Below the pieces are notes generated by a model that saw nothing but the letters and a program-made list of their open reading frames with translations, had not been told where the DNA came from and ran no database searches. 26,794 nt of DNA from JBJGXI01 sp045635475 (GTDB taxonomy: Bacteria > Bacillota > Bacilli > Bacillales > Amphibacillaceae), in contig NZ_JBJGXI010000062.1 of NCBI RefSeq assembly GCF_045635475.1, positions 1 through 26,794 on the forward strand. The letters are read 5' to 3'. A program made the translations under genes and the position numbers. Shown here piece by piece: positions 8,512-16,561 of this stretch (within the stretch, counting starts at the first letter, position 1; every line of letters begins with the position of its first letter).

Positions 8512-8670
8512 TGCAGTGGAGGCAGAATACTTCGACTCCTGCGGGAACAAAGAGCAATGACGAGACCCCGCAGAACGCAGTTCGAGGAGGCTCGTCGCTC
8601 CCCGCGGAAAGCGAAGTATTCTGACGGAACGGTGTCAAAGCACGCGCCTTTATTATTAAGTTACGACGGA
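8512..8670 (+). repeat. GC-rich hairpin repeat, copy 3 (diverged arms)
   Basis: Same architecture and same GTTACGACG right edge, but the arms are CAGAATACTTCG (8523-8534) and CGAAGTATTCTG (8612-8623). The core blocks GACTCCTGCGGG and CCCGCGGAAAGCGAAG are shared with the other copies. It lies only 40 bp from copy 2, in the opposite orientation. Confidence 0.85.
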
Positions 8671-8702
8671 GTTTACTTCAACTATAAAGTTTAAAAAACA
8701 AC

Positions 8703-8771
8703 AAAAAAGACAACTCTCAAAAACAGGTTAGAAGGTTTCCCTTCTACTACCTATTACTGACAGTTGTCTTT
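8703..8771 (-). terminator. Terminator-like branched hairpin
   Basis: A 10-bp outer stem (AAAGACAACT 8706-8715 with AGTTGTCTTT 8762-8771) encloses an inner hairpin AGAAGG-TTTC-CCTTCT (8730-8745). On the minus strand the stem is followed by TTTTTTGTTGTTTTTT, a good termination tract. No gene on the minus strand ends close to it (the MFS gene ends about 470 nt upstream), so its transcript is unclear. Confidence 0.6.
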
Positions 8772-9238
8772 ACTTCCCTTCACTATATCGAGCTGTATTA
8801 ACCAATCATATTTTTTATCTCTGTTTTAATATGATTAATGCCCTACTTGTGAAAACTTTGAAATCCGAATTTCCCTCAAGAATCTTTAGCAAGCCAATTA
8901 TCTATTTTTTATGATATCCCCTAGATTTCTCTTTATCTACTATTGCGCTTGACTAAATTATGATTCTTGTAATCGATGACTATGATTAGATGCTAGATAA
9001 CGTTAATCAGAACATCGTTAAATCTTTGTCACAGCTACAGGCACATTGGTACATGTATCCCGAAGTAATTCGAACCTCCTTTACTAACTAAATTGACCTC
9101 CCAAAAATAGAAAATGTATCTCTTTTATGTATCATTTTCTGAGTTCAATATAGCATAGCAACGGAAGGACTTCGCTTGTTTTGTAAGATAATCTAACGCA
9201 CTTTTTAAATTTTTCCCATTTCTTAACAACCAAAACCT
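8772..9238. other. 467-bp AT-rich intergenic stretch without a supported gene
   Basis: I see no open frame of useful length with a ribosome site. An imperfect hairpin AGAAAATG...CATTTTCT at 9107-9138, followed on the minus strand by TTTTT, could terminate the MFS gene. On the minus strand an AAAGGAGG-like sequence near 9073-9082 precedes only a 15-codon cysteine-rich frame, too short and badly spaced to call. A degraded gene or a small RNA is possible. Confidence 0.4.
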
Positions 9239-10420
9239 TTAATGCTGTTTAGCCGCTACCGGTCTAATCTCTTTTCCATACGGTAAAATATGATAAAGTG
9301 TAAAGCAAATCGTACCGACCAATGCCGAACAACCGATAATAAAGTAAAGCTTAGAACCACCCAATGTATCAATTAAAGCTCCACCTAACAATGAACCTAT
9401 AATTCCTGACACTCCAAAAAATACGGCAGTAAACATCATATGACCTGTTGATTGCAATTGTTTAGGTATGAGGCGAGTTACATAATCAAAGGCAGCTAAA
9501 TATAACACACCGAATGTCACACCGTGCAGTACCTGAAATCCGACAATCCATGCAGGGTCAGCTACTAATGAATAAATGAACCAACGCAAACTGTACAAAA
9601 ATCCTGCCACAATAATGAAAATTAACGGATGAAATTTTCTAAACCATTTTCCCGCAAAGGCAAATACAAGTGTTTCACTTGTTACAGCGATAAACCACGA
9701 CATGCCGATAAGACCTTCACCACCACCAAGTCTTTCCAGGTAAATACTCATATAGCTATCATTAAGACGGTGTGTAATCGTAATAAACATAAGTAGCGCC
9801 AAAAAAATTAGCAGGGCACGGTTATTAAGTAAGGGCTTGATGTCAGATAATTTAATTTTGACTTTTGAACTTGACTTAACATCCTTTAATTGCAAGGAAA
9901 TAATCAATGCCACTATTCCAAAAAACAAATACGGTATAAGAACATATTGTATTCCGATCACTGAAAAAAGTGCACCAGCGAGTAAGGATGATATAGCAAA
10001 ACCCGCTGAACCCCACATTCGAATACCACCAAATGATATGTTTAAATCATGCGCACGGCGCTGCGCTAAACTGTCACCTAGTGCCCCAACTGGTGAAGAA
10101 AAGAAGAAAAATATCGCTCCCACAACTAAAAACATGAGCAATGAATCCATCTGGAAAAAGATCGTACTTACGATAATTAGACCCATTAAGGAAGTGAACA
10201 ACGCCCACTTTACTGTCTGGTACTTGTCACTCATATATCCCCATAACGGTTGAGAAAAAATTGCTGCAAATGGTCCAATTGCTAGCACCCAACCAATTTC
10301 CGTTCCTTCTAAGCCTTTATATTGTAAAAATAGCGGTAAAAAACTAACGATAATCGTATTTGCTGCATGAAAATTAAATAACAGCATCTTTAATGGTAAT
10401 ACGGAGTCTTGTTGGTGCAC
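9239..10420 (-). CDS. MFS transporter, 3-phenylpropionate/nucleoside permease-like (HcaT/YwbF type)
   Basis: The 393-aa integral membrane protein has about 12 hydrophobic segments and MFS loop motifs such as PLWGYMSDKYQTVKWA between TM2 and TM3. The N-terminal pattern LLFNFHAANTIIVSFLPLFLQYKGLEGTEIGW is typical of the LacY/HcaT-like MFS subgroup. It imports or exports a small solute; substrate unknown. I place the start at GTG 10420, 9 nt after AAGGAG; the longer frame to 10468 adds 16 residues and has no ribosome site. Transcribed alone or with MATE upstream (141-nt gap). A palindrome at 10477-10493 lies in the probable promoter region. Confidence 0.88.
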   Translation of the reverse strand: MHQQDSVLPLKMLLFNFHAANTIIVSFLPLFLQYKGLEGTEIGWVLAIGPFAAIFSQPLWGYMSDKYQTVKWALFTSLMGLIIVSTIFFQMDSLLMFLVVGAIFFFFSSPVGALGDSLAQRRAHDLNISFGGIRMWGSAGFAISSLLAGALFSVIGIQYVLIPYLFFGIVALIISLQLKDVKSSSKVKIKLSDIKPLLNNRALLIFLALLMFITITHRLNDSYMSIYLERLGGGEGLIGMSWFIAVTSETLVFAFAGKWFRKFHPLIFIIVAGFLYSLRWFIYSLVADPAWIVGFQVLHGVTFGVLYLAAFDYVTRLIPKQLQSTGHMMFTAVFFGVSGIIGSLLGGALIDTLGGSKLYFIIGCSALVGTICFTLYHILPYGKEIRPVAAKQH

Positions 10421-10476
10421 TATAGCCATCTCCTTAACACGTAAACCCTTTTGCAAAAATAGGGACATCCGTTTCT

Positions 10477-10493
10477 TGATAGTTCTACTATCA
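10477..10493. promoter_or_regulatory. Palindrome upstream of the MFS gene
   Basis: TGATAG-TTCTA-CTATCA is a perfect 6-bp inverted repeat 57-73 nt upstream of the chosen GTG start. On the coding strand the sequence TATGAT just before it could be a -10 element. A repressor site is plausible but no regulator is linked. Confidence 0.35.
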
Positions 10494-10561
10494 TAGCATA
10501 AATATGTTCATGAGTGCACTTTAGTTTTGTCTTACTATCAGTTCAAATGCGGACGATCTGC

Positions 10562-11911
10562 CTAGCCAGTTTGCTCCTTTTTAAACAATTGTTTCTCTCT
10601 CCATTTCCCATAACGGAAATATAGAAAAGCAAATACACTTGATATTACAAAACTAATGCCCATGCCCAGCGCAATACCCTTTTCTCCAAATAATTCAGAG
10701 CATAGATAAGTTAATGGATAACGCAGTAGCCAAAAAGAAATTAGATTTAATATTAACACCTGATACATAGCACCAGATGCACGTACAATTCCATTTAAGA
10801 CAAAGTTAATACCTAAAAACGGGTAGAAGAAGGCAATGATTGTTAGAAATTGTGCACCAAACCTTACTGACGCCTCATCTTGAATAAATAAGCGAATGCC
10901 GTACTCAGCAAACAAGACAATCAGCAACGCGAATATAAGCATAATTACAAGATTATAAACTACACCATAGACAGATATTTTTTTGACTCGATCCCATTTA
11001 TTTACACCAATATTTTGCCCAGCCATACTATTTACCGCTGTACCTAATGCGTGTGCCGGCAGCATGAATAAACTGTCTAGCCGCTGCGCTGCACTAAATC
11101 CTGCTACAACACCCTCGCCGTGTGCATTTACAACGCTTAAAATTGCCGCACTACCGGCAGAGATTACCGACATTTGCAGTCCTGATGGAATGCCTAAATG
11201 AAGTATTAAGGAAACCTCTTCCCTTTTTGGAATAGTAGGAACCGAGAATGGGGCTAATTTATGTTTCAATACATAAACAATCCCTACAACAAACGCCGTA
11301 CCTTGTGAAATAACTGTAGCGTAAGCGGCTCCGTTTATGCCTAAATTAAGGACAGAAATAAAGATTGGATCTAATACAATGTTCAGAATAACCGCTAACA
11401 AGACAAAGCGCATTGGAGTTCGACTGTCTCCAAGCGCCCTAAGAACTGTTCCGATAAAATTGTAGCCTAGCAGAAATAAGATACCGATTGCGTTGATCTG
11501 CAAATAGGTTTTAGCGTCATTAATCATCAAATCTGGAGTATTTAAAAGTTTTAATATCGGCTCTGCAGCTAGAAATCCAACCACACCTAACACAATTGCC
11601 ATCCCCGCTAGTGTGACAACAAATGCATTCAAATAGTTTGCTAGTCCGTTCTCATTTCCTTTGGACTTTTGCTGAGATAAGACGGTAAGTGTTGTATTAT
11701 TTATACCAATTATGAACGACAGCATTGTAAAAATAACCGTACTAGATATCGCTACACTTCCTAATGCATTTGCCCCTAACAAGTTACCTACCCATAAACT
11801 GTCCGCGAATTGGTAGGAGACTTGCAGTAAGTTAGTAAGCATAATTGGTGTAGAAAATAAGAATAATTGCTTCACAATACTTCCCGTTGTAAAATCATGT
11901 TGCTTTTTCAT
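10562..11911 (-). CDS. MATE family efflux transporter
   Basis: The 449-aa polytopic membrane protein (about 12 TM segments in two homologous halves) has the MATE start FTTGSIVKQLFLFSTPIMLTN (shortened here to its pattern: GSI-x-K-x-L-x-x-F-S-x-P) and the second-half motif LGIPSGLQMSVIS. Such proteins export drugs or metabolites in exchange for Na+ or H+. Length is normal. ATG follows AAAGGAAG at 9 nt. The C-terminus is short and charged. Substrate cannot be inferred. It is co-directional with the MFS gene downstream and the glycosyltransferase upstream, without tight coupling. Confidence 0.92.
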   Translation of the reverse strand: MKKQHDFTTGSIVKQLFLFSTPIMLTNLLQVSYQFADSLWVGNLLGANALGSVAISSTVIFTMLSFIIGINNTTLTVLSQQKSKGNENGLANYLNAFVVTLAGMAIVLGVVGFLAAEPILKLLNTPDLMINDAKTYLQINAIGILFLLGYNFIGTVLRALGDSRTPMRFVLLAVILNIVLDPIFISVLNLGINGAAYATVISQGTAFVVGIVYVLKHKLAPFSVPTIPKREEVSLILHLGIPSGLQMSVISAGSAAILSVVNAHGEGVVAGFSAAQRLDSLFMLPAHALGTAVNSMAGQNIGVNKWDRVKKISVYGVVYNLVIMLIFALLIVLFAEYGIRLFIQDEASVRFGAQFLTIIAFFYPFLGINFVLNGIVRASGAMYQVLILNLISFWLLRYPLTYLCSELFGEKGIALGMGISFVISSVFAFLYFRYGKWREKQLFKKEQTG

Positions 11912-11995
11912 TCAGAACCGCTTCCTTTCCGTATAGCATGCAACATTTTATCATGTCTTACTACTCGAAAGCATTGATCATGACTTGCTCTTTGT

Positions 11996-12811
11996 TTATT
12001 GTTTAGATAATAGCCGGGATATGGTTGGCTTACCATCCCACCGTACCTCACTTGTTGCTTGCCGCTCTTTTACCGCATCTTCCTCCAATAGTAAAAAGAA
12101 GTTTTTCGTAGGCAGATGACCGAGGTTATGCTTTTCGCAGAGTCGATCTAAATAAGTACGCATCACAGATAATTGACTAGATTGATTGTCCCCAGTGTCG
12201 GAGAAAGCATATAACACACTAGCGACAGGCACTCGTTTCACTTGAAACTTGTCCGCTACACGGAGGAAAAAGTCCCAATCCCAATAATTTCGCATTGCTG
12301 GGTCAAATCCACCGAGTTGCTCGTAGGTTTGCTTACGAAATAATGATCCTGATGGAACATATGTAGAAAATTTTCTCATCGCTTCAAGATCATACGTATA
12401 AGCAAACAAAAACCGACTTTTCGCATGTCTCGTATTTTTTATACTTTGATAATTAACAATTTCGACATCTGTGTAAACTAGGTCATATCCCTTACTTTCC
12501 TCCACCATTTGTTCAATATGAAAAGGCAATAGCAAATCATCATCATCAATTAACATGATCCAGTCCGCACGCGCATGTGTAACGCCTATATTTCTCGCTT
12601 GCACATGATGTATATTATTTTCTTGATTGATGATCTTTATTTTCAATTCCTTATACAACATTAGCAATTCATCCACCGGTTCACCCGCATCATTAACGAT
12701 AATCACTTCAAATGATTGATACGATTGTCTACTTAACGATTCTAGTAGTTCAGCAAGGGCATACAATCGGTTATAAGTAGGAATAACAACAGAAACAATT
12801 ATATCGGACAC
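11996..12811 (-). CDS. Family 2 glycosyltransferase
   Basis: The 271-aa GT-A fold enzyme carries VVIPTYNRLYAL at the N-terminus, VIIVNDAG, the acidic DDDDLLLP metal/nucleotide-sugar motif and a later NYWDWDFFLR block typical of the acceptor side. It transfers a sugar from a nucleotide-sugar donor. No membrane segment or signal is visible, so it acts in the cytosol or at the membrane surface. The start is GTG 12811, 6 nt after AAAGGAGTG; the longer frame to 12844 lacks a ribosome site. It stands alone, without other cell-wall or polysaccharide genes, so its product is unknown. Confidence 0.88.
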   Translation of the reverse strand: MSDIIVSVVIPTYNRLYALAELLESLSRQSYQSFEVIIVNDAGEPVDELLMLYKELKIKIINQENNIHHVQARNIGVTHARADWIMLIDDDDLLLPFHIEQMVEESKGYDLVYTDVEIVNYQSIKNTRHAKSRFLFAYTYDLEAMRKFSTYVPSGSLFRKQTYEQLGGFDPAMRNYWDWDFFLRVADKFQVKRVPVASVLYAFSDTGDNQSSQLSVMRTYLDRLCEKHNLGHLPTKNFFLLLEEDAVKERQATSEVRWDGKPTISRLLSKQ

Positions 12812-12852
12812 AGATTTCACTCCTTTAGGCACGGATTCTTTCAATAAATGAG

Positions 12853-12873
12853 AGCTGCCTTTACGGCAACTCC
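12853..12873 (-). terminator. Hairpin after the carbinolamine dehydratase gene
   Basis: GAGTTGCC-GTAAA-GGCAGCTC on the minus strand is an 8-bp stem with one G-T pair, lying 16 nt after the dehydratase stop. The T tract after it is weak (CTCATTTATT), so termination may be partial. Confidence 0.55.
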
Positions 12874-12888
12874 TTGCAGAAAATGATG

Positions 12889-13191
12889 CTATTGCTTTTT
12901 TTGTATTGCTTCATAATAAGTGTCAAACTGGCGCGCCATTTCCACATCTAAATCTGTTAAGCCCTTTGCCTGCCAGGATGAGATCTTAACAGTTATCCGT
13001 TTATAATCTATCGAAATAAATGGGTGGTGATTCATGTCCTCTGAGTAATTAGCAATACTCTGCACAAAATCGATTCCCGTTAGATATTCTTTAAATCGGT
13101 ATTTTCTTTCGATCCATTTCTCATCCACACGTTCCCAATCCGTAAGTTCCTGTAAAGCAGCTTCTATTTGTTCTTCCGTTAACCTTTCCAC
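12889..13191 (-). CDS. 4a-hydroxytetrahydrobiopterin dehydratase (pterin-4a-carbinolamine dehydratase)
   Basis: This small (100 aa) cytosolic enzyme dehydrates the 4a-carbinolamine of tetrahydropterin so that the cofactor can be recycled after aromatic amino acid hydroxylation. The family signature is visible: WIERKYRFKEYLTGIDFV, the histidine pair in MNHHPFISIDY, and the C-terminal LTDLDVEMARQFD. No phenylalanine hydroxylase gene is in the window. Start is GTG at 13191, preceded by AGAGGGATTT. Upstream is repeat copy 4. A single-gene unit ending in a weak hairpin is likely. In bacteria such proteins may also serve other pterin-dependent systems. Confidence 0.92.
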   Translation of the reverse strand: MERLTEEQIEAALQELTDWERVDEKWIERKYRFKEYLTGIDFVQSIANYSEDMNHHPFISIDYKRITVKISSWQAKGLTDLDVEMARQFDTYYEAIQKKQ

Positions 13192-13242
13192 AACAAATCC
13201 CTCTCTTCGTAAAGTTTGTTACTTTTCATTATTTGAAGGAAC

Positions 13243-13395
13243 TCCGTCGTAACGTAGTGCTCGTGATTTCCGCTCCAGGCAGTCGCTTTCCGCGGGCACG
13301 GCTTCAGCTAACTCAGAAGCAAAGAGCGCTTCTGAGTGGATCTTCAGCTCGCGCTTTTCCCGCTGGAGTCGACTGCCTGGAGCTACAATCACCCA
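13243..13395 (-). repeat. GC-rich hairpin repeat, copy 4 (inverted, diverged arms)
   Basis: TCCGTCGTAAC marks the shared edge on the left. The arms are CTCCAGGCAGTCG (13273-13285) and CGACTGCCTGGAG (13370-13382), unlike the arms of copies 1-3, while the core CGCTTTCCGCGGG and its partner are kept. The central loop contains CAGAAGC-type complementary pieces (CTCAGAAGC with GCTTCTGAG). Confidence 0.8.
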
Positions 13396-13407
13396 ATATA
13401 AAGAGCT

Positions 13408-13623
13408 ATCCCGTTAGCAGCGGAGGAAATCCACTTCGACTCCTGAGGCCCGGCAAGGGTCATGCAGGCGTTGTCCGACAAGGACGGGTTTAGCCTGTAG
13501 TCCTTAAGAAACGGCCTAAGTGAGACCCCGCAGGAGCGAAGCGACGAGGAGGCTCACTAGCCCCCCGCGGAAAGCGAAGTGGATTTCCGGAGCGGTGCTA
13601 GCACTCTCCAAGTTACGACGCAT
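13408..13623 (+). repeat. GC-rich hairpin repeat, copy 5, with a 67-bp insertion
   Basis: Nearly identical to copy 1 over both flanks (ATCCCGTTAGCAGCGG to GTTACGACGCAT), including the 14-bp arms. At 13446-13512 a 67-bp block replaces the 10 bp (CGGAACTAGT) found in copy 1. The block has its own AAGGAC/GTCCTT inverted pair. Copies 4 and 5 are adjacent and head away from each other. Confidence 0.85.
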
Positions 13624-13840
13624 ACTAGCTATTTACACATTAACAACACTCTTTCAGAAAACAACCTATCCTAAAGATCTTTCTATCTATTATAAAGTAA
13701 TCAACTACACAAGAAAAAATTTACGCACATCTAGTAATAAAGCCCTTACATTTCGGTAAGACTAGTAATACATTATTGAATAAAATTTTTTACGTAAATT
13801 TGTAAAGGCTTACACCTACTACCGAAAGGAGCTGAAAATC

Positions 13841-13999
13841 ATGACTATCTTGCGTGAAGCAGTGGAAAGGCAACGACAATACATGATTAACAAGATCATA
13901 ACAGAAGGTATCGCGATGAACGATGATGTGCTTTTACATGACAAGACGATCACAGAACTAGTTAACGAGTACGAACAGTCTCAAGTATTGAATCAATAG
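13841..13999 (+). CDS. FbpA-like small protein, paralogue of the one near tnrA
   Basis: A 52-aa product, MTILREAVERQRQYMINK and onward, with KTITELVNEY near its end. It aligns along its length with the 60-aa protein at 23214-23396: both have AVERQR, a stretch of isoleucine/leucine with basic residues, and KTITELV-x-EY. The pattern resembles the Fur-regulated basic protein A family and has the two-helix look of Spo0E-type proteins, but lacks the SQELD motif; family assignment is from memory. ATG follows AAAGGAGC at 8 nt. No clear Fur box is visible upstream; a TGTAA-AGGC-TTACA inverted repeat (13801-13814) precedes the ribosome site. A hairpin follows it. Function unknown. Confidence 0.75.
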   Translation: MTILREAVERQRQYMINKIITEGIAMNDDVLLHDKTITELVNEYEQSQVLNQ

Positions 14000-14009
14000 G
14001 ACATGCGAA

Positions 14010-14034
14010 AGGCAGCCCTTTTTATGAGCTGCCT
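14010..14034. terminator. Bidirectional hairpin between convergent genes
   Basis: AGGCAGC (14010-14016) pairs with GCTGCCT (14028-14034) around an 11-nt loop, between the small gene and the aldehyde dehydrogenase gene, which converge here. The T tracts are short on both sides. Confidence 0.65.
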
Positions 14035-14045
14035 CGACTAACTAT

Positions 14046-15491
14046 TTATCCTAGCCTATCTTGTAGGCGGAAGCATACAACTTTAGGATCTGTCATTGTC
14101 TCGATCGCCGTTTTTACCCCTTCACGACCAAGACCAGATCCTTTTACACCACCAAAAGGCATCGCATCAATTCGATAATCACTGCTATCATTAATCATCA
14201 CGCCACCGACATGCAAGTGCTTAATGGTATAAAATGCTTTGTCGATATCAGAAGTAAAGATACCCGCTTGCAAGCCGTAATTGGTATTATTAGCATAGCG
14301 AATTGCTTCTGTTAAACTATCTACCGGATGGATGATTACTACCGGGCCAAATATCTCTTCTTGTGCAATTTTTGCCACCTGAGAAACATTCGTTAATACG
14401 GTTGGTTGGTAGAAGGCTCCATCTCTTCTGCCACCAACTTGAATCGAAGCTCCTTCTGCTACAGCTTCATTTACCCAGGATTCTACACGCGCTGCTTCCG
14501 ATTCATTGATCATCGGACCAACATCTGTGAGCTCATCCCGCTTGAATCCTAAACGAAGCTCTTTCGTCCGCTCTGAAAAAGATTGAAGGAAATCATCGTA
14601 TACATCTTGTTCCACATAAATGCGCTGTACACCGATACAGTTTTGACCTGCTGCTGCAAATGCACCAGATACACATGCCTGCACAGCATCTTGGACATTA
14701 GCATCATTCAGCACAATTACAGGTGAGTTGGAACCTAGCTCCATGTTCAACTTCTTAATCCCTGCTTGCTCAGCAATCCGTTCACCTGCATGTAATCCAC
14801 CAGTAAAGCTGACCATTTTCACTGAAGGGTGTGTGATTAAGGTTTCTCCAATTTCTCTTCCTGATCCAGTAATAACAGAAAGATAACCTGCTGGCAGTTC
14901 AGCTTGTGAAAAAGCTTCCGCTAATAATAGCGCACTTAATGGTGTATCAGACGCTGGCTTAACAACAACCGCATTACCTGCTGCTATTGCTGGACCGACT
15001 TTATGCGCTACTAAATTTAACGGGTCATTGAATGGTGTGATTGCACCTACAACTCCGATTGGAAAGCGGTATTGGTAACCAACCCGATTTTCACTGCCTT
15101 CATTTTGGTCAAAATTGATCGTCTCGCCATTTAACCTTCTCGCTTCTTCTGCACTAATTTCAATCGTTTGAATAGAACGTTCCACTTCACTACGTGATTC
15201 ATTGATTGTTTTACTACCCTCTGAAGCTATCGTTGTTGCAAATAATTCTTTGTGTTTTTTCATATAAGATGCTGCCTGGTGAAGTACTCGCATCCGTTCA
15301 TGTGTTGGAAATTCACGATTTTCAAAAGCTTGCTCCGCCAACCCTATTGCCTCGGTCATATCTTCCTTCGAAGCAAGTGGAACCTTAGCTAACAATTGGT
15401 TATCCTCTGGATTAAACACATCAAATGTCTGATTGGCATCCGTCCATTTACCACCGATGAACATTTTCTTTATCTCAACTTGTATTTGCAT
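14046..15491 (-). CDS. Aldehyde dehydrogenase (candidate aspartate-semialdehyde/DoeC-like role)
   Basis: The 481-aa NAD(P)-dependent enzyme of the ALDH superfamily has TPFNDPLNL (N-terminal cofactor region), VSFTGG, the catalytic Glu in LNMELGSNSP and the nucleophile Cys in AAAGQNCIGVQR; C-terminal EEIFGPVV and MPFGGVKGSGLGREG are intact. ATG follows AAGGAGG at 7 nt, and that ribosome site overlaps the stop of the homoserine dehydrogenase gene, so the two are coupled. It is the last gene of a five-gene operon. By context I infer oxidation of L-aspartate-beta-semialdehyde to aspartate, the role of DoeC in known ectoine breakdown. The sequence alone supports only the general aldehyde dehydrogenase call. 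A hairpin lies beyond the stop. Confidence 0.9.
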   Translation of the reverse strand: MQIQVEIKKMFIGGKWTDANQTFDVFNPEDNQLLAKVPLASKEDMTEAIGLAEQAFENREFPTHERMRVLHQAASYMKKHKELFATTIASEGSKTINESRSEVERSIQTIEISAEEARRLNGETINFDQNEGSENRVGYQYRFPIGVVGAITPFNDPLNLVAHKVGPAIAAGNAVVVKPASDTPLSALLLAEAFSQAELPAGYLSVITGSGREIGETLITHPSVKMVSFTGGLHAGERIAEQAGIKKLNMELGSNSPVIVLNDANVQDAVQACVSGAFAAAGQNCIGVQRIYVEQDVYDDFLQSFSERTKELRLGFKRDELTDVGPMINESEAARVESWVNEAVAEGASIQVGGRRDGAFYQPTVLTNVSQVAKIAQEEIFGPVVIIHPVDSLTEAIRYANNTNYGLQAGIFTSDIDKAFYTIKHLHVGGVMINDSSDYRIDAMPFGGVKGSGLGREGVKTAIETMTDPKVVCFRLQDRLG

Positions 15492-15503
15492 GATCGACCC
15501 TCC

Positions 15504-16556
15504 TTACACATTGGTTAACACATGCTGTCTTTTAAAATCGATTAAATCAATTAATAGCGAATAGCCAGTTTCTACTAACCCTGCACCCGCACCTGTGAGC
15601 ATAATCGGTCCAGCAAGATCACATTGATACAAAATTGCATTCGTTGGACCAGTTACATTTGCAAGTGGATTTTCGTTATCCAATAACTCCGGCTTTACTG
15701 ATGCTTTGACTTGGCCATCCTCTTTTTTTATCCGGGCTATCAGTCGCCATTTTTGATTATTTTCTAATGCTTCTTGCACCTGACTATTTGTCATGTCAGA
15801 AATACCTTTACAATAAATATCTTCTGCAGCAATTGGTGTATCCATCAAATACGTTGATAAAATTGCTGCTTTATATCTTGCATCATAGCCTTCCACATCA
15901 CTCGTTGGATCTGCTTCGGCATACCCTAATTTTTGTGCTTTTTCTAACGAATCTTGATAAGTTTTCCCTTTTTCCATTTCTGTTAATATATAATTGGTCG
16001 TACCGTTTAGAATTCCTGATATCTCGGTTATTTCATTACCGGCGAGTGTTGTGACTGGCATCCGCAATGCCGGTGTTCCACTCATCACTGTTCCTTCAAA
16101 GCCCCAGTAAGCTCCGTTCTGTTCTGCTAAATCTGCTAACTCCTTATAAGCTAATGCAACCGGGCCTTTGTTTGTGGTAATAACACTTTTTCTATTTTTA
16201 AAAGCAGTTCGGCAATGATCTATTGCAGGCTGACCCGTTTTCACATCGGTAAAAGTAACCTCGACAATCATATCCGCATTCGAATTTTCGATTGTTTCTA
16301 TACTACTCCAACCTTTTTGAATGCCAGCTTTGTCCGGATAATTTTCAACATTACCTGTATTTTTTACTACATCTAACAAGCTGTTCATATCAAGGCCATC
16401 CGGGTGATAAACCGAACCTTTCATTATATCTGACACCGCAACAACAACTGGGTCTAACCCTTGTTTTTCTTTAAGTTCTTTCTGCTTATCAATGAAAAGC
16501 TGTACAAGTGACTGCCCGACGCCTCCAAATCCTATAAAAGCAACTTTTGTTTGCAA
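15504..16556 (-). CDS. Homoserine dehydrogenase without ACT domain
   Basis: The 350-aa protein has the NAD(P)-binding loop VAFIGFGGVGQSLVQL near its start, TTNKGPVAL, GTTNYILTEM and the catalytic region AEADPTSDVEGYDARYKAAI. Known enzymes interconvert homoserine and L-aspartate-beta-semialdehyde. It lacks the C-terminal ACT domain of feedback-regulated biosynthetic forms, and no aspartokinase or threonine genes are near, so a catabolic role is likely. I choose the TTG at 16556, 8 nt after GGAGG; the frame to 16571 would begin inside that ribosome site. The stop of the M20 gene (16562) overlaps the ribosome site, so translation is coupled. A dehydrogenase for another amino alcohol remains possible. 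Confidence 0.87.
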   Translation of the reverse strand: MQTKVAFIGFGGVGQSLVQLFIDKQKELKEKQGLDPVVVAVSDIMKGSVYHPDGLDMNSLLDVVKNTGNVENYPDKAGIQKGWSSIETIENSNADMIVEVTFTDVKTGQPAIDHCRTAFKNRKSVITTNKGPVALAYKELADLAEQNGAYWGFEGTVMSGTPALRMPVTTLAGNEITEISGILNGTTNYILTEMEKGKTYQDSLEKAQKLGYAEADPTSDVEGYDARYKAAILSTYLMDTPIAAEDIYCKGISDMTNSQVQEALENNQKWRLIARIKKEDGQVKASVKPELLDNENPLANVTGPTNAILYQCDLAGPIMLTGAGAGLVETGYSLLIDLIDFKRQHVLTNV

Positions 16557-16561
16557 TTCAT

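Noticed and set aside
8383..8694. Open frame of 103 codons on the plus strand
   Set aside because: It lies wholly inside GC-rich repeat copies 2 and 3; the repeat composition opens the frame and there is no ribosome site.
9014..9061. Cysteine-rich 15-codon frame on the minus strand (MYQCACSCDKDLTMF), after an AAAGGAGG-like sequence
   Set aside because: The spacing of about 21 nt is too long, the peptide is very short, and no modification or export genes are near, so a peptide toxin or lantibiotic is not supported.
13233..13759. Two open frames of 79-86 codons on the plus strand
   Set aside because: They cross repeat copies 4 and 5 and follow repeat sequence, with no family likeness and no ribosome site.
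13801..13814. TGTAA-AGGC-TTACA as a TnrA box
   Set aside because: Half-sites fit but the spacer is 4 nt, not 7, so it is not the 17-bp TnrA/GlnR site.
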